Below, in pieces: positions 53,409 through 61,932 of a stretch of 64,000 nucleotides of DNA (position 1 is its first letter; the number at the start of each line of letters is the position of its first letter). The notes beneath the pieces were generated by a model. That model had not been told where the DNA came from. It did no database searches and saw only the letters and a program-made list of their open reading frames with translations. Location of the stretch: the NCBI RefSeq assembly GCF_031432215.1, contig NZ_JAVKGN010000001.1:1355421-1419420 (forward strand), read 5' to 3'. Made by a program: the position numbers and the translations under genes. The stretch comes from Halodesulfurarchaeum sp. HSR-GB. Lineage in GTDB: Archaea; Halobacteriota; Halobacteria; Halobacteriales; Halobacteriaceae.

Positions 53409-54878
53409 TTATTCCGCACTGGGGAGTTCGATCCGGACGAGCGTCCCCCGCGGATCGTTTTCTTCAAACGAGATCGTTCCATCGGAGACCGTGACGATCC
53501 ACTGGGTGAGCCAGAGCTCGAGCCCACTGGAGTGAGCGAGGGGCGTTTCACGTCCGGCTTCCAGCGGGTCGATCTCGGCTTCTGGAATTCCAGGCCCGTC
53601 GTCGGCCACCGTGATCTCCACCGTCTCAGTCTCCGGCGGGTCGGTCACCGTCACTTCGACGGTCGGGGAGTCCCGATCGTTGTGTTCGACGGCGTTCGAG
53701 AGCACGTGATCGAGGGCGAGATCGAACCGTTCGCGAGCACTTGCAGTCGCCGATTCGGGGACCGACACCGAAACGGTGGCCTCGGGATACTCGTTTTTGA
53801 AGCCGATAACTTTCGTCTTCACCCGGGTCGCGACGTCGATGACGTTTTTCTCGGCCCCCTGGTCGTCGATTGCACTCTCGATGTGGCGGACGCTCTCGGC
53901 GATTCGACGCAGCCGATCGGACTCGTCGATGACCGTCTCGAGAGCGGTTTCGAGCTTCTGGGAGGAGGAACGGGCGAGTTCCGCGTTGCCCTTGATGATG
54001 TTGACCGAGGACCGGATGTCGTGGCGGAGAATCCGGTTCATGACCGAGAGGCGCTGGTGGAGTTGCTCGACGTGTTCCTTCTCGGCTTCGAGTCTCTCCT
54101 CGCGGCGCTTTCGTTCGGTTACGTCGCTGTTCACGGCGACGAACCGTTCGATGTCCCCCGCGGGACCTTCGATCGGTGCGATGGTCTGGGAGACGACGAA
54201 TGTCTCGCCCTCGGCTGACTCGTTTATGACCTCCCGCTGGAAGGTCTCCCCCGAGAGGATCGTCTCCCAGAGCGCCTCGTAGTAGGAGTCGCTCATCTCC
54301 CCGGACTGGAACATGCGTGGGTTCCGACCGATTGCTTCGGTTCGGTCATAGCCCGTGATCTCCTCGAAGGCGGGGTTGGCATACTGAATCGTGCCATCGG
54401 TGTCGGTCCAGTAGATCGAGTGGCCGGCGTTCTCGACGGCAGCCTTGAAGGCCCGGATGTCAGCTTCCTCCTTGACCGTTTTGCCGGTGTCCCGGACCGT
54501 CGCGAGCACGTATTTCTCATCGCCGATCTCAGTTGCTTCGAGCGTGATCGCAGCCCAGAAGACACTCCCGTCCCCGGCGGTCGCCTGACGGCGCAACGTT
54601 ACCGGCTGCCCGTTTGTGACCGTACTGAACACGTCGGTGGCCCGGTCCCGGGAGTGAGCTCCCAGGTCCGAACTCAGCGTGGCGATCGAGGTGCCCCGGA
54701 GCTCGTCTCGTGAATAACCGAACAGTGCCGTCGCCTTTGGGTTACACTCGACGACCCGGCCCGTCTCCGGGTCGAAGACGAGGACGGGGTCCGGCAGCGC
54801 CTCGAACAGATCACGATAGACATCCCCCGGTGTCGTCGCGTCGAACAGTTCGGGGGTGCTTGATTGGGTGTCGTCCAT
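53409..54878 (-). CDS. sensor histidine kinase, two PAS domains
   Basis: 489 residues, soluble. Two PAS domains (about 20-135 and 142-258), a coiled linker, an H-box ILRHDIRSSVN with His286, an N-box HVLSNAVEHND and G1 DDGPGIPEAE. The G2 box reads HSSGLELWL, with Glu replacing the second Gly of the usual GxGLGL; a Glu here may weaken ATP-lid closure. No response regulator adjoins. The upstream AT-rich patch near 54930 looks like its promoter. Confidence 0.9.
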   Translation of the reverse strand: MDDTQSSTPELFDATTPGDVYRDLFEALPDPVLVFDPETGRVVECNPKATALFGYSRDELRGTSIATLSSDLGAHSRDRATDVFSTVTNGQPVTLRRQATAGDGSVFWAAITLEATEIGDEKYVLATVRDTGKTVKEEADIRAFKAAVENAGHSIYWTDTDGTIQYANPAFEEITGYDRTEAIGRNPRMFQSGEMSDSYYEALWETILSGETFQREVINESAEGETFVVSQTIAPIEGPAGDIERFVAVNSDVTERKRREERLEAEKEHVEQLHQRLSVMNRILRHDIRSSVNIIKGNAELARSSSQKLETALETVIDESDRLRRIAESVRHIESAIDDQGAEKNVIDVATRVKTKVIGFKNEYPEATVSVSVPESATASARERFDLALDHVLSNAVEHNDRDSPTVEVTVTDPPETETVEITVADDGPGIPEAEIDPLEAGRETPLAHSSGLELWLTQWIVTVSDGTISFEENDPRGTLVRIELPSAE

Positions 54879-54977
54879 GGTCGGGTTTTGGATCGGCCGG
54901 GTGGTATCGGATGGGGGTACTCAGAACTAAAACATAACTGTTCTTCGTTCCGATGGTATCCGCCCGGTTGATGGGGA

Positions 54978-55259
54978 TTAATCGGCTTCGGACTCAGTGT
55001 CAGATTCCATCGGTTTCAGAGTCGGTTTCGATGGCGCTTCGAACTCGGGCCCATCGGATCGGCGGAGCGCGTAGACGCCGGTGAGCAGGACCAGAAGCGA
55101 CTGGATTCGGACCGCTGTGACGAACCACTGACGGGGCTCCAGATCCTCGGTATTTCGATAACTCGGTCCGAGCGCCAGGGTTTTCGACACTTCGATCACG
55201 CGTCTGGGAAAGAGCGATCCGACGACGCCGAGCAGGACCGCCAGGAGTTTCATTTTCAT
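54978..55259 (-). CDS. small membrane protein, unknown
   Basis: 93 residues starting MKMKLLAVLLGVVGSLFPRR, with a second hydrophobic segment near 48-64 and an acidic C-terminal tail. Resembles small haloarchaeal two-TM proteins of unknown role. ATG 55259 or 55253 are both possible. It is followed at 54977 by the kinase promoter region and preceded by the DUF1540 gene on the same strand. Confidence 0.65.
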   Translation of the reverse strand: MKMKLLAVLLGVVGSLFPRRVIEVSKTLALGPSYRNTEDLEPRQWFVTAVRIQSLLVLLTGVYALRRSDGPEFEAPSKPTLKPMESDTESEAD

Positions 55260-55315
55260 ACTAACAGGTTTGTCGGCCCCATAGAAAAATTTGTGCCCAA
55301 TTGCCGGGGTGTCCG

Positions 55316-55474
55316 TCACGGGAACTGATCGCGGTGGTAACTGTCCTGTTCCATCTCGCAGTTGCCGTCCGCGTCGATCACCAGGCGGCCGGAGTACCCA
55401 CAGGTTCGGGAACTGTTGTACTTGCAGCTCGTGTTCATGCAGTCGACGGCGTGTCGGTTGTCGCCAAAACTCAT
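55316..55474 (-). CDS. DUF1540 small cysteine protein
   Basis: 52 residues, matching DUF1540: VDCMNTSCKYNSSRTCGYSG, then VIDADGNCEMEQ, four conserved cysteines that could bind a metal. Function unknown. Too short to stand out by length alone, but the cysteine pattern and start MSFGDNRHAV are convincing; longer frames here are shadows of the Usp gene. Confidence 0.78.
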   Translation of the reverse strand: MSFGDNRHAVDCMNTSCKYNSSRTCGYSGRLVIDADGNCEMEQDSYHRDQFP

Positions 55475-55558
55475 ACGTTCACGTAGGAGGAGCAGTATCT
55501 TGAATCCAGGTGCTGCCCCGTGGAAAGCATGAAGGGGGTTCCACGCCACTCCATTGAT

Positions 55559-56452
55559 ATGTACGACCGGATCGTCGTCGCCGTCGATTCGAGTGCGGAG
55601 GCGGCCCATGCCGCCCGGACGGGCTTTGCGCTCGCCCAGACCCTCTCGGTCCCCGTCGACGTGGTGACTGTGCTGGAAGCTTCGATTCTCGACGCGTTGC
55701 GATCCGGGACCGGTCGTGATCGACTTCGCTCGGAGCGCGAGCAGTTGCTCGCCGATATCGAGTCCAGAGCCGGGGCGGTCTCGATTTCGACGACCCTGCT
55801 CGAGGGGCGGCCTGCCGATCGGATCGTGGAATTCGCACTCGACAGCGGGACGAACCCGTTGGTCGTTCTCGGTCGGCAAGGCCGGTCTTCCGTGTCTCGC
55901 CGGCTCCTCGGCGGCGTCACTGAAGGGGTCCTCGAACGTGGGGACCTGCCGGTACTGGTGGATCCAGGGCCCGGGGAAGCCGAGTCCGATTTCGACCCCT
56001 CGCGGATCCTCGTTCCGACGGACGGGAGCGAAAACGCCGACGTCGCACTTCCCCATGTCGCTGCGCTGGCGAACCAGTTCGACGCTGCGGTCACCGTTCT
56101 CTCCGTGGTTGACCTCCAGCGGGCAGGTGGCGTGTTCAACGCTGGCGGCCTCGACGCGGAATTTATCGAGGCCCTCGAGAGTCGGGCCGAGACGGCCACC
56201 GCGGCGGCCGAGGAGACGATTCAGGCGACGGAGTCGAGCCTGTCAGTAGAGTCGATGGTCCGCCGGTCGAAGGACTTCGAGGGGGTCTCCGGGGCGATCT
56301 GTGAGACCACCGTGGCCGAGAACGTCGATTTGGTCGTGATGGGATCACACGGTCGTTCGAACGTCCGTCGTCAACTGCTGGGAAGCGTGACGAGCACGGT
56401 GTTGCGCTCGATCGACGTGCCGACCCTCGTGGTCCCGCGCTCGCGGTCTTAA
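55559..56452 (+). CDS. tandem universal stress protein
   Basis: 297 residues with two UspA domains (1-140 and 150-297). Domain 1 starts MYDRIVVAVDSSAEA and has LGRQGRSSVSRRLLGGV; domain 2 starts SRILVPTDGSENADVAL and has GSHGRSNVRRQLLGSV, both ATP-binding type. ATG 55559 begins the first strand directly; an in-frame start 13 codons upstream is unlikely. Convergent with the lipoprotein gene, overlapping stops. Confidence 0.9.
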   Translation: MYDRIVVAVDSSAEAAHAARTGFALAQTLSVPVDVVTVLEASILDALRSGTGRDRLRSEREQLLADIESRAGAVSISTTLLEGRPADRIVEFALDSGTNPLVVLGRQGRSSVSRRLLGGVTEGVLERGDLPVLVDPGPGEAESDFDPSRILVPTDGSENADVALPHVAALANQFDAAVTVLSVVDLQRAGGVFNAGGLDAEFIEALESRAETATAAAEETIQATESSLSVESMVRRSKDFEGVSGAICETTVAENVDLVVMGSHGRSNVRRQLLGSVTSTVLRSIDVPTLVVPRSRS

Positions 56453-57033
56453 CTCGATTCCGGTACCAGTCCGTCGATCCCGTCCCCCGCGCTAACCGAG
56501 TCGGTCTCCTGGTCGCCCCACCCATCATGAATCGTGATTTCGGCGTCCGTCGGTGGCGTTCCATCGACGGTCACTCGCAACAGCGCCGACGGATAGGTGA
56601 TAACCGTCGCACAGGCCTCTTTGTCACCTGACTTGACGACCCGGGCGGTGGCCCGAAGCGTGCCGTCGATCAGGCGAACGTTCTCGAATTCCACCGTCCG
56701 GTAACAGGCCGACGGGCCGACTGACTCGACGAGTAGCAACCGTTCGGTCTGGTGATCCAAGCCTTCCAGCGACGATTCGATAGCATCCACCCGCTCGCCC
56801 GGGAGATCGAACGCTTCGAGGGCTACTGCCTGATCCTCGTCGCTCCCGATGAGCACGGCGTGTCCGACGACCCCCTCGTCGTGCCAGGCTGGCCGGGTGC
56901 TTCGTACCGCCAGCGGCACTGTCTCGGTCTCCGTAATCGTCGAACCCGATCCGGGAGCCGAGAGGCACCCGGCAAGCGTGAGTGTGAGCCCGCTCCCCAG
57001 GGCCCCAAGCGTCGACCGGCGTGTGTACTCCAT
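56449..57033 (-). CDS. Tat-type lipoprotein, unknown
   Basis: 194 residues. The N-terminus has a twin-arginine signal with lipobox: RRSTLGALGSGLTLTLAGC (Cys23). The mature part is acidic and beta-rich with one Cys pair (CYRTV, CATV). No family recognised. Exported, lipid-anchored haloarchaeal proteins of this layout are common and mostly uncharacterised. Confidence 0.8.
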   Translation of the reverse strand: MEYTRRSTLGALGSGLTLTLAGCLSAPGSGSTITETETVPLAVRSTRPAWHDEGVVGHAVLIGSDEDQAVALEAFDLPGERVDAIESSLEGLDHQTERLLLVESVGPSACYRTVEFENVRLIDGTLRATARVVKSGDKEACATVITYPSALLRVTVDGTPPTDAEITIHDGWGDQETDSVSAGDGIDGLVPESS

Positions 57034-57103
57034 AGTGGTCTAGAGGGGGCCGACCAGCGTCACCGTTTCGGAGCCTCAAAAGCCCCTTTGAGAACAGCCC
57101 TGT

Positions 57104-58660
57104 TCAGTCGTCCGCCACTTCGTTGCCGACCCGCTTGCCGGCGTAATCCCGGCCCAGGTAGTAGTTGAGCCAGGAGGAGGTCCCTTCCAGGTCGTAGTCG
57201 GGCGGCGGGATGTAGGTGTCCCGAAGTTTTTCACGGGCCTTCTCGAGGCCGCCGTCGGCCTTGAGTTTGCGATAGGCCCGGACGTAGATACACTCCTGCT
57301 CGCCGGGATAGACCTCACACCAGCCGTCGTAACTCCCGCCACAGGGGCCGTTGCGCTCGTTTTTCGGACACTGTGACATCGGACAGAGGTAGGCCAGATC
57401 GAAGAGCGCACAGTTGCCACACTCCTGGCAGTCATTTGAGATGGTCTTGGTGACCCGCTCGAAGGTCGTAAACGGCTCTTCGAGGGCCGAATCGTCGACT
57501 TTCTTCGAGAACCAGCGCATCGGGCCGAACAGCGGGCCGTCGGGCTCGAACATCAGTTCGTGGGCGACCTTGAAGCCCTTGTACTTCAGCCCAGTGCTGG
57601 GGTTCTCGGGGAGGATGGCGTGTTCGTCCGCGTTGAGCCCCGTCTCCGGGTCCCGCTCGTAGTAGTAAAAGCCGTCCTCCATCGGGAAGTCGAACTCGGA
57701 GACGTACGTCTCCCAGTCCGGGGCGAGCTCCTCGCCGCGCTCGACGATGTACTCGACGTCGTCGTAGTCCGCAGCGTGCCCACCGATGTGGACCCCGGCA
57801 AAGCCCATGCCCTTCATGAAGGCGTACATCTTCGCCGCACGTTCGAGCATCGCCTGATGGGGATCCTCGCCCTCCTGTTCGGCCTCGACCTCCTCGCGGA
57901 GGTCGTCGGTGACGATGGCTCCAGGGATCCGGTTCTCGTTCATCGCCCGGGCCGAGCCGGGATCGAGGACATAGAGGTTGCCGATCACCGGCACGTCGAG
58001 GTCTTTCTCGTCGATGAATTTGATGAGTTCGTGGAACTTCCGGGCGTCGAACCCGACCTGTGGGATGATGAATTCGGCCCCCTTCTCCACCTTCATCTCC
58101 AGCTTCCAGTACTGGGGCATCAACTCCGCTTCCAGGCGCTTGAACGGGGAGACGACCGCACCCGGGAAGAAGTCCGTCTCGGCGAGTTCGTTGTGCCGGC
58201 CGAAGTTGTCCTCGAACTCGAACCCGTCATTGAGATCGGAGACGAAATCCAGGGTCTGGACCGGGTCGAGGTCGTAGACGGCTTTCGCCTGGCCCTCGAA
58301 GGCCGGCCCCTGGTGATCGCCACTCATAATCAGGATGTTGTGGAGGTCCTCACGCTCCAAAGCGTGGAGCAGGCCCTCGATCTGGTTGCGGTTCTTGTCC
58401 TTGGTGGTGAAGTGAACGAGCGGTTCGATGCCCCGCTCTTTGAGCTTCATCCCCAGGTAATCGGCCGAGAGCGCGGGTGTCCCGCCAGGGTTGTCGGTTA
58501 GCGAGACCGCATCGACGACGTCCCCCGACGCCGCCGTCTCCGCGTCCTCGAACACCTCCTCTTGCTGGGGTTCGTGGGAACCCCGTCCGGGGATTAGCTC
58601 CCAGGTCACCGCGAAGCGGTCCTCGTCCTCGACGGCCGCACGAAAGTCTTGTCTGGTCAT
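57104..58660 (-). CDS. MetF-MetV fusion: methylenetetrahydrofolate reductase-like protein
   Basis: 518 residues. The N-terminal TIM-barrel (1-320) is a MetF-type methylene-tetrahydrofolate reductase: VTWELIPGRGS, AVSLTDNPGG, LVHFTTKDKNRNQIEGLL and IPQVGFD. The C-terminal part (about 405-475) has a cysteine cluster CQECGNCALFDLAYLCPMSQ followed by CPKNERNGPCGG, matching the MetV zinc/Fe-S subunit of acetogens and methanogens. Here both are one chain. Reduces CH2-H4folate (or a pterin analogue) to the methyl form, with electrons probably not from NADH alone. Confidence 0.85.
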   Translation of the reverse strand: MTRQDFRAAVEDEDRFAVTWELIPGRGSHEPQQEEVFEDAETAASGDVVDAVSLTDNPGGTPALSADYLGMKLKERGIEPLVHFTTKDKNRNQIEGLLHALEREDLHNILIMSGDHQGPAFEGQAKAVYDLDPVQTLDFVSDLNDGFEFEDNFGRHNELAETDFFPGAVVSPFKRLEAELMPQYWKLEMKVEKGAEFIIPQVGFDARKFHELIKFIDEKDLDVPVIGNLYVLDPGSARAMNENRIPGAIVTDDLREEVEAEQEGEDPHQAMLERAAKMYAFMKGMGFAGVHIGGHAADYDDVEYIVERGEELAPDWETYVSEFDFPMEDGFYYYERDPETGLNADEHAILPENPSTGLKYKGFKVAHELMFEPDGPLFGPMRWFSKKVDDSALEEPFTTFERVTKTISNDCQECGNCALFDLAYLCPMSQCPKNERNGPCGGSYDGWCEVYPGEQECIYVRAYRKLKADGGLEKAREKLRDTYIPPPDYDLEGTSSWLNYYLGRDYAGKRVGNEVADD

Positions 58661-58900
58661 CGGTTTGCCCTCCGGCCCACCACCTGACTCGGTCGGACTC
58701 CGTCACTGTTCCCCGTCCCGCCCGACCGGCCTGTCGTGATTCGGCGTCGACACGTGCTGGACATCGCAGTAACTGGGAGTAAGCCGGATGCAATCTTGAA
58801 CGTTTTCATCCTGGAAAAATAGCCCTGAACGACCGAAATCTGGTGGCCGCGGACGAATCAAAACGTTGATACTGGTCACCGATGATTCTTCGACACTGTC

Positions 58901-59314
58901 ATGTCCATGGACGACCTGCTTGCAGTTTTTTCCGCCGAAATCGAGCGAGTGAACGGCGATTACGTGATTTCGATCCCTGAGCGCGAACTCGAAGTGGGGG
59001 AACTGGACCCCGATTCGGTGTACCGCTTTGGCGTCCTGGGATCGGTCTCTCAGGGGACGACTCGGTCGAAATCCAGCACTACCGAGCGCTCGACCCCGCC
59101 GGTCGACGAGGGGGACACCCTCGAAGTCGAGATCGACTCGAAAGGGGAGGAAGGGGACGGAATCGCCTACGTCGAGGGCGGCTACGTCGTCTTCGTTCCG
59201 AATACCGCGATCGGAGATATCGTCACGGTCGAGGTCGTGAGTGTTGGCCCGCGCTTCGCCCGGGCCGAACCGGTCGATGGGACCCCGTCGGATTCTGATA
59301 TCGAAGCGATCTGA
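58901..59314 (+). CDS. TRAM-domain protein
   Basis: 137 residues. The C-terminal half (about 68-128) is a TRAM domain (PPVDEGDTLEVEIDSKGEEG, YVVFVPNTAIGD, VEVVSVGPRFARAE), an OB-like RNA-binding fold also found in tRNA-modifying enzymes; stand-alone TRAM proteins are RNA chaperone-like in archaea. The N-terminal half is unassigned. It ends four bases before the convergent ilvD stop. ATG two codons downstream (MDDLLA) is an alternative start. Confidence 0.82.
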   Translation: MSMDDLLAVFSAEIERVNGDYVISIPERELEVGELDPDSVYRFGVLGSVSQGTTRSKSSTTERSTPPVDEGDTLEVEIDSKGEEGDGIAYVEGGYVVFVPNTAIGDIVTVEVVSVGPRFARAEPVDGTPSDSDIEAI

Positions 59315-59318
59315 TCGG

Positions 59319-61040
59319 CTACTGTTCGGGTAGTTGAATCTCGACCCCATCCAGCGACGGGGCTTCGAGCACGCCGCCAGTTGCAGCGCTCGTCGCCATC
59401 GCTGCGTACTTCTCCAGCACGCCTGTCACCTCCGGTTCCGGCGGCGACCAGGATTTGGCTCGCGAACGAAGTGTCTCCGCCGGAACGTCGAGTTCGAGTC
59501 GGCCCGCATCGACATCGATCAGGATCTGATCGCCTTCCTCGACCAGCGCGATGGGACCGCCAGACGCGGCTTCCGGGCTCACGTGCCCGATGGCTGCGCC
59601 CCGCGTGCCCCCAGAAAAGCGCCCGTCGGTGATCAACGCCACCTCACCGGAGAGCCGGGGCGAACCGCTGACTTTCGACGTCGGCTCCAGCATTTCCGGC
59701 ATGCCGGGACCACCACGCGGCCCCTCATAGCGGATCACGATGACATCCCCCGGATCGATCTCGCCCCCATCCAGTGCTTCCAGGGCCGCACTCTGGGATT
59801 CGAAGACACGTGCCCGTCCCTCGAAGTGATGCATCGATTCGTCCATGGCGCCGGCCTTGACGACCGCGCCGTTCGGCGCCAAATTGCCGTCGAGGACGGC
59901 CAGACTTCCCCCGTCGTGAACGGGATCCGCCCGGGGCTGGATGACCGTGCCGCGCTTGTCCGCGTTCTCGATCCGATCGCCGATCGTGATGCCGTCGACC
60001 GTCTCTCGGTCCTGATGCATCTCGGCTTTGAGTTCCGCCATGACGGCCGGCACTCCACCGTCGTCCCGGAGGTGTTCCATCCGCCACGGGCCGGCCGGAC
60101 TCATGTGTGCCAGGTGGGGTGTCTCCTCGGCCAGGTTCTCGAAGTCCTCCAGGGTGATGTCGAGACCGGCCTCTGCGGCCACCGCTGGCACGTGGAGCAT
60201 GGTGTTGGTGCTCCCGCCCAGTGCCAGGTCGACCCGGAGGGCGTCCTCGAAGGCCGCCTCGGTGAGCAAATCCGAGGGGCGGATATCCTCCTTGACCAGC
60301 CGAAGGATCTCGCGACCGCTCTTGCGTGCGATCTCCTGTTTCGCCGTGTCGGTCGCTCCCGAGGTCGCACACTCCGTCCAGGAGAGGCCCAGTGCCTCGG
60401 TTACACAGGCCATCGTGTTGGCCGTGAACATGCCAGCACAGGATCCCTCGCCCGGACAGGCCGAACACTCCAGTTCGTAGAGCTCGTCGTCACTCATCTC
60501 GCCCTCGTGGTGCTGGCTCACGCCCTCGAAGACGGTCACCAGATCCGCTGGTTCGTCGTCGAAACTCCCGGCTGCCATGTGGCCGCCGGTGACGACGATG
60601 GCCGGAATGTCGAGCCGCGCCACGGCCATCAACATCCCCGGGACGATCTTGTCACACGAGGCCATCGCGATCAGCCCGTCGAACTGGTGGGCGTTGACCA
60701 TCAACTCGACCGAATCCGCGATCGTCTCCCGCGAGGGCAGACTCGAACGCATCCCCTCGTGTCCCATGGCGATGCCGTCGTCGACCGCGATCGTGTTGAA
60801 CTCCAGTGGGGTCCCACCGGCCTCGCGAATCCCGTCTTTGACGTGGGTCGCGAGTTCGTCGAGGTGGACGTGGCCGGGAACGATCTCGTTCCAGGAGTTC
60901 GCTACCCCGATGAGCGGTTGATGGATCTCCTCGTCGTCCAGTCCTGCCGCCCGGAAGAGCGAGCGGTGGGGGGCCCGATCGACGCCCTCGGTCACCGTCG
61001 CGCTCCGCATGTCGCTGTCCTTCTCGGTAAAGTCGGCCAT
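59319..61040 (-). CDS. ilvD: dihydroxy-acid dehydratase
   Basis: Dehydrates dihydroxy acids in the valine/isoleucine/leucine pathway. 573 residues with the Fe-S cysteines in SCDKIVPGM and CSACPGEGSCAGMFTANTMAC, the catalytic run GITIGDRIENADKRGTVIQP and the C-terminal GRFSGGTRGAAIGHVSPEAA. Full length and intact. ATG 61040 (MADFTEKD) is slightly longer than many homologues, which begin near residue 11. Confidence 0.96.
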   Translation of the reverse strand: MADFTEKDSDMRSATVTEGVDRAPHRSLFRAAGLDDEEIHQPLIGVANSWNEIVPGHVHLDELATHVKDGIREAGGTPLEFNTIAVDDGIAMGHEGMRSSLPSRETIADSVELMVNAHQFDGLIAMASCDKIVPGMLMAVARLDIPAIVVTGGHMAAGSFDDEPADLVTVFEGVSQHHEGEMSDDELYELECSACPGEGSCAGMFTANTMACVTEALGLSWTECATSGATDTAKQEIARKSGREILRLVKEDIRPSDLLTEAAFEDALRVDLALGGSTNTMLHVPAVAAEAGLDITLEDFENLAEETPHLAHMSPAGPWRMEHLRDDGGVPAVMAELKAEMHQDRETVDGITIGDRIENADKRGTVIQPRADPVHDGGSLAVLDGNLAPNGAVVKAGAMDESMHHFEGRARVFESQSAALEALDGGEIDPGDVIVIRYEGPRGGPGMPEMLEPTSKVSGSPRLSGEVALITDGRFSGGTRGAAIGHVSPEAASGGPIALVEEGDQILIDVDAGRLELDVPAETLRSRAKSWSPPEPEVTGVLEKYAAMATSAATGGVLEAPSLDGVEIQLPEQ

Positions 61041-61169
61041 CCTAGTCTGTTCGTACCTGGTCGTGGGGACCTTTAACCCACCCGATCAACGCGAGATCTG
61101 ATCACCGTGAACGCGACTGACGTGGCGTCCGACACACCCATGTCGGTAGAACGGGAGTCCACCGACAAG

Positions 61170-61189
61170 CCAACGGCTTCAGCCGTTGG
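61170..61189. repeat. TTCA-loop hairpin, possible solo IS200/IS605 end
   Basis: CCAACGGCTTCAGCCGTTGG is a perfect palindrome whose loop can be drawn as TTCA, the loop used by the right-end hairpins of elements 1-3. No tnpB is attached. The stop codon of the wHTH gene (TGA, 61179-61181) is read from the loop on the minus strand. It could be a plain terminator hairpin or an element remnant. Confidence 0.45.
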
Positions 61190-61811
61190 TAGCTGACTGG
61201 CGTCGATAGACAGCTTCGAGGACGAGCAGTGCGAGCAACCCACCGACCAGGACCATCGCTCCGGGCTCAACGAGGAAATTCCCGATCTGCTCGATCAAGC
61301 CCGGTGTCGCGTTCGCGGATTCCGTCGCGGTCTGGAGCATGACTTGATCGCCACCTGACTCCCCGGGCGAGATCCGCTCACCCAGGGCGAACTGCGCGAG
61401 AACCCCGCCCGCGAAAACCGCCGAGAGGCCCCCAACCATGCGTTTGAGTTTGTTTTCCATCTCCGATCGAGTGTGCTCTCCCTCGACGATCACCAGGGGA
61501 TCGCTGGTCGGGGCGTAGACTGACATCTCCGCTCCCTTCTCGGAGTACCGCGTGCCGACCGACTCGACGAGGTCGACCTCGCCGAGTTTCTCCAGGTGGT
61601 AGTGGACGTTCTGGAGGGATGTGTCGGTCGCGTCGGCGAGTTCGGAGGGCGTGGCCGGGTCTTCATAGAGGTGTTCGAGCATCCGTCGACGGGTCGCCGA
61701 AGAGAGGGCCTCGAAGACCGCGTCCACGTTCGGCCCGTCCAGGGGAACGACTCTGGGCTCGGTGGCCGCAGCTGACTCCCCCGGCCGAATCTGGGTGAGC
61801 GGGCTCGACAT
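61179..61811 (-). CDS. membrane-anchored ArsR-like winged-helix protein
   Basis: 210 residues. An ArsR-type winged helix (about 28-95: VFEALSSATRRRMLEHLYED, ELADATDTSLQNVHYHLEKL) is followed by a linker and two transmembrane segments (about 128-146 and 180-200). It should be a membrane-tethered transcription regulator, a haloarchaeal architecture whose signals are mostly unknown. The last residues (TNG) and the stop come from the adjoining palindrome, so the native end may have been altered. Confidence 0.85.
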   Translation of the reverse strand: MSSPLTQIRPGESAAATEPRVVPLDGPNVDAVFEALSSATRRRMLEHLYEDPATPSELADATDTSLQNVHYHLEKLGEVDLVESVGTRYSEKGAEMSVYAPTSDPLVIVEGEHTRSEMENKLKRMVGGLSAVFAGGVLAQFALGERISPGESGGDQVMLQTATESANATPGLIEQIGNFLVEPGAMVLVGGLLALLVLEAVYRRQSATNG

Positions 61812-61932
61812 GGGTACTTGCCACTTGTACTCACCCGTGGGTTAAAACTCTACCAGAAGATCAAACCGTGACTGTAGTCTTTCCTGGATCGGCCGGTGAC
61901 CCTATGTGTCCGGTCCCCGTTGGATCGGTCTG

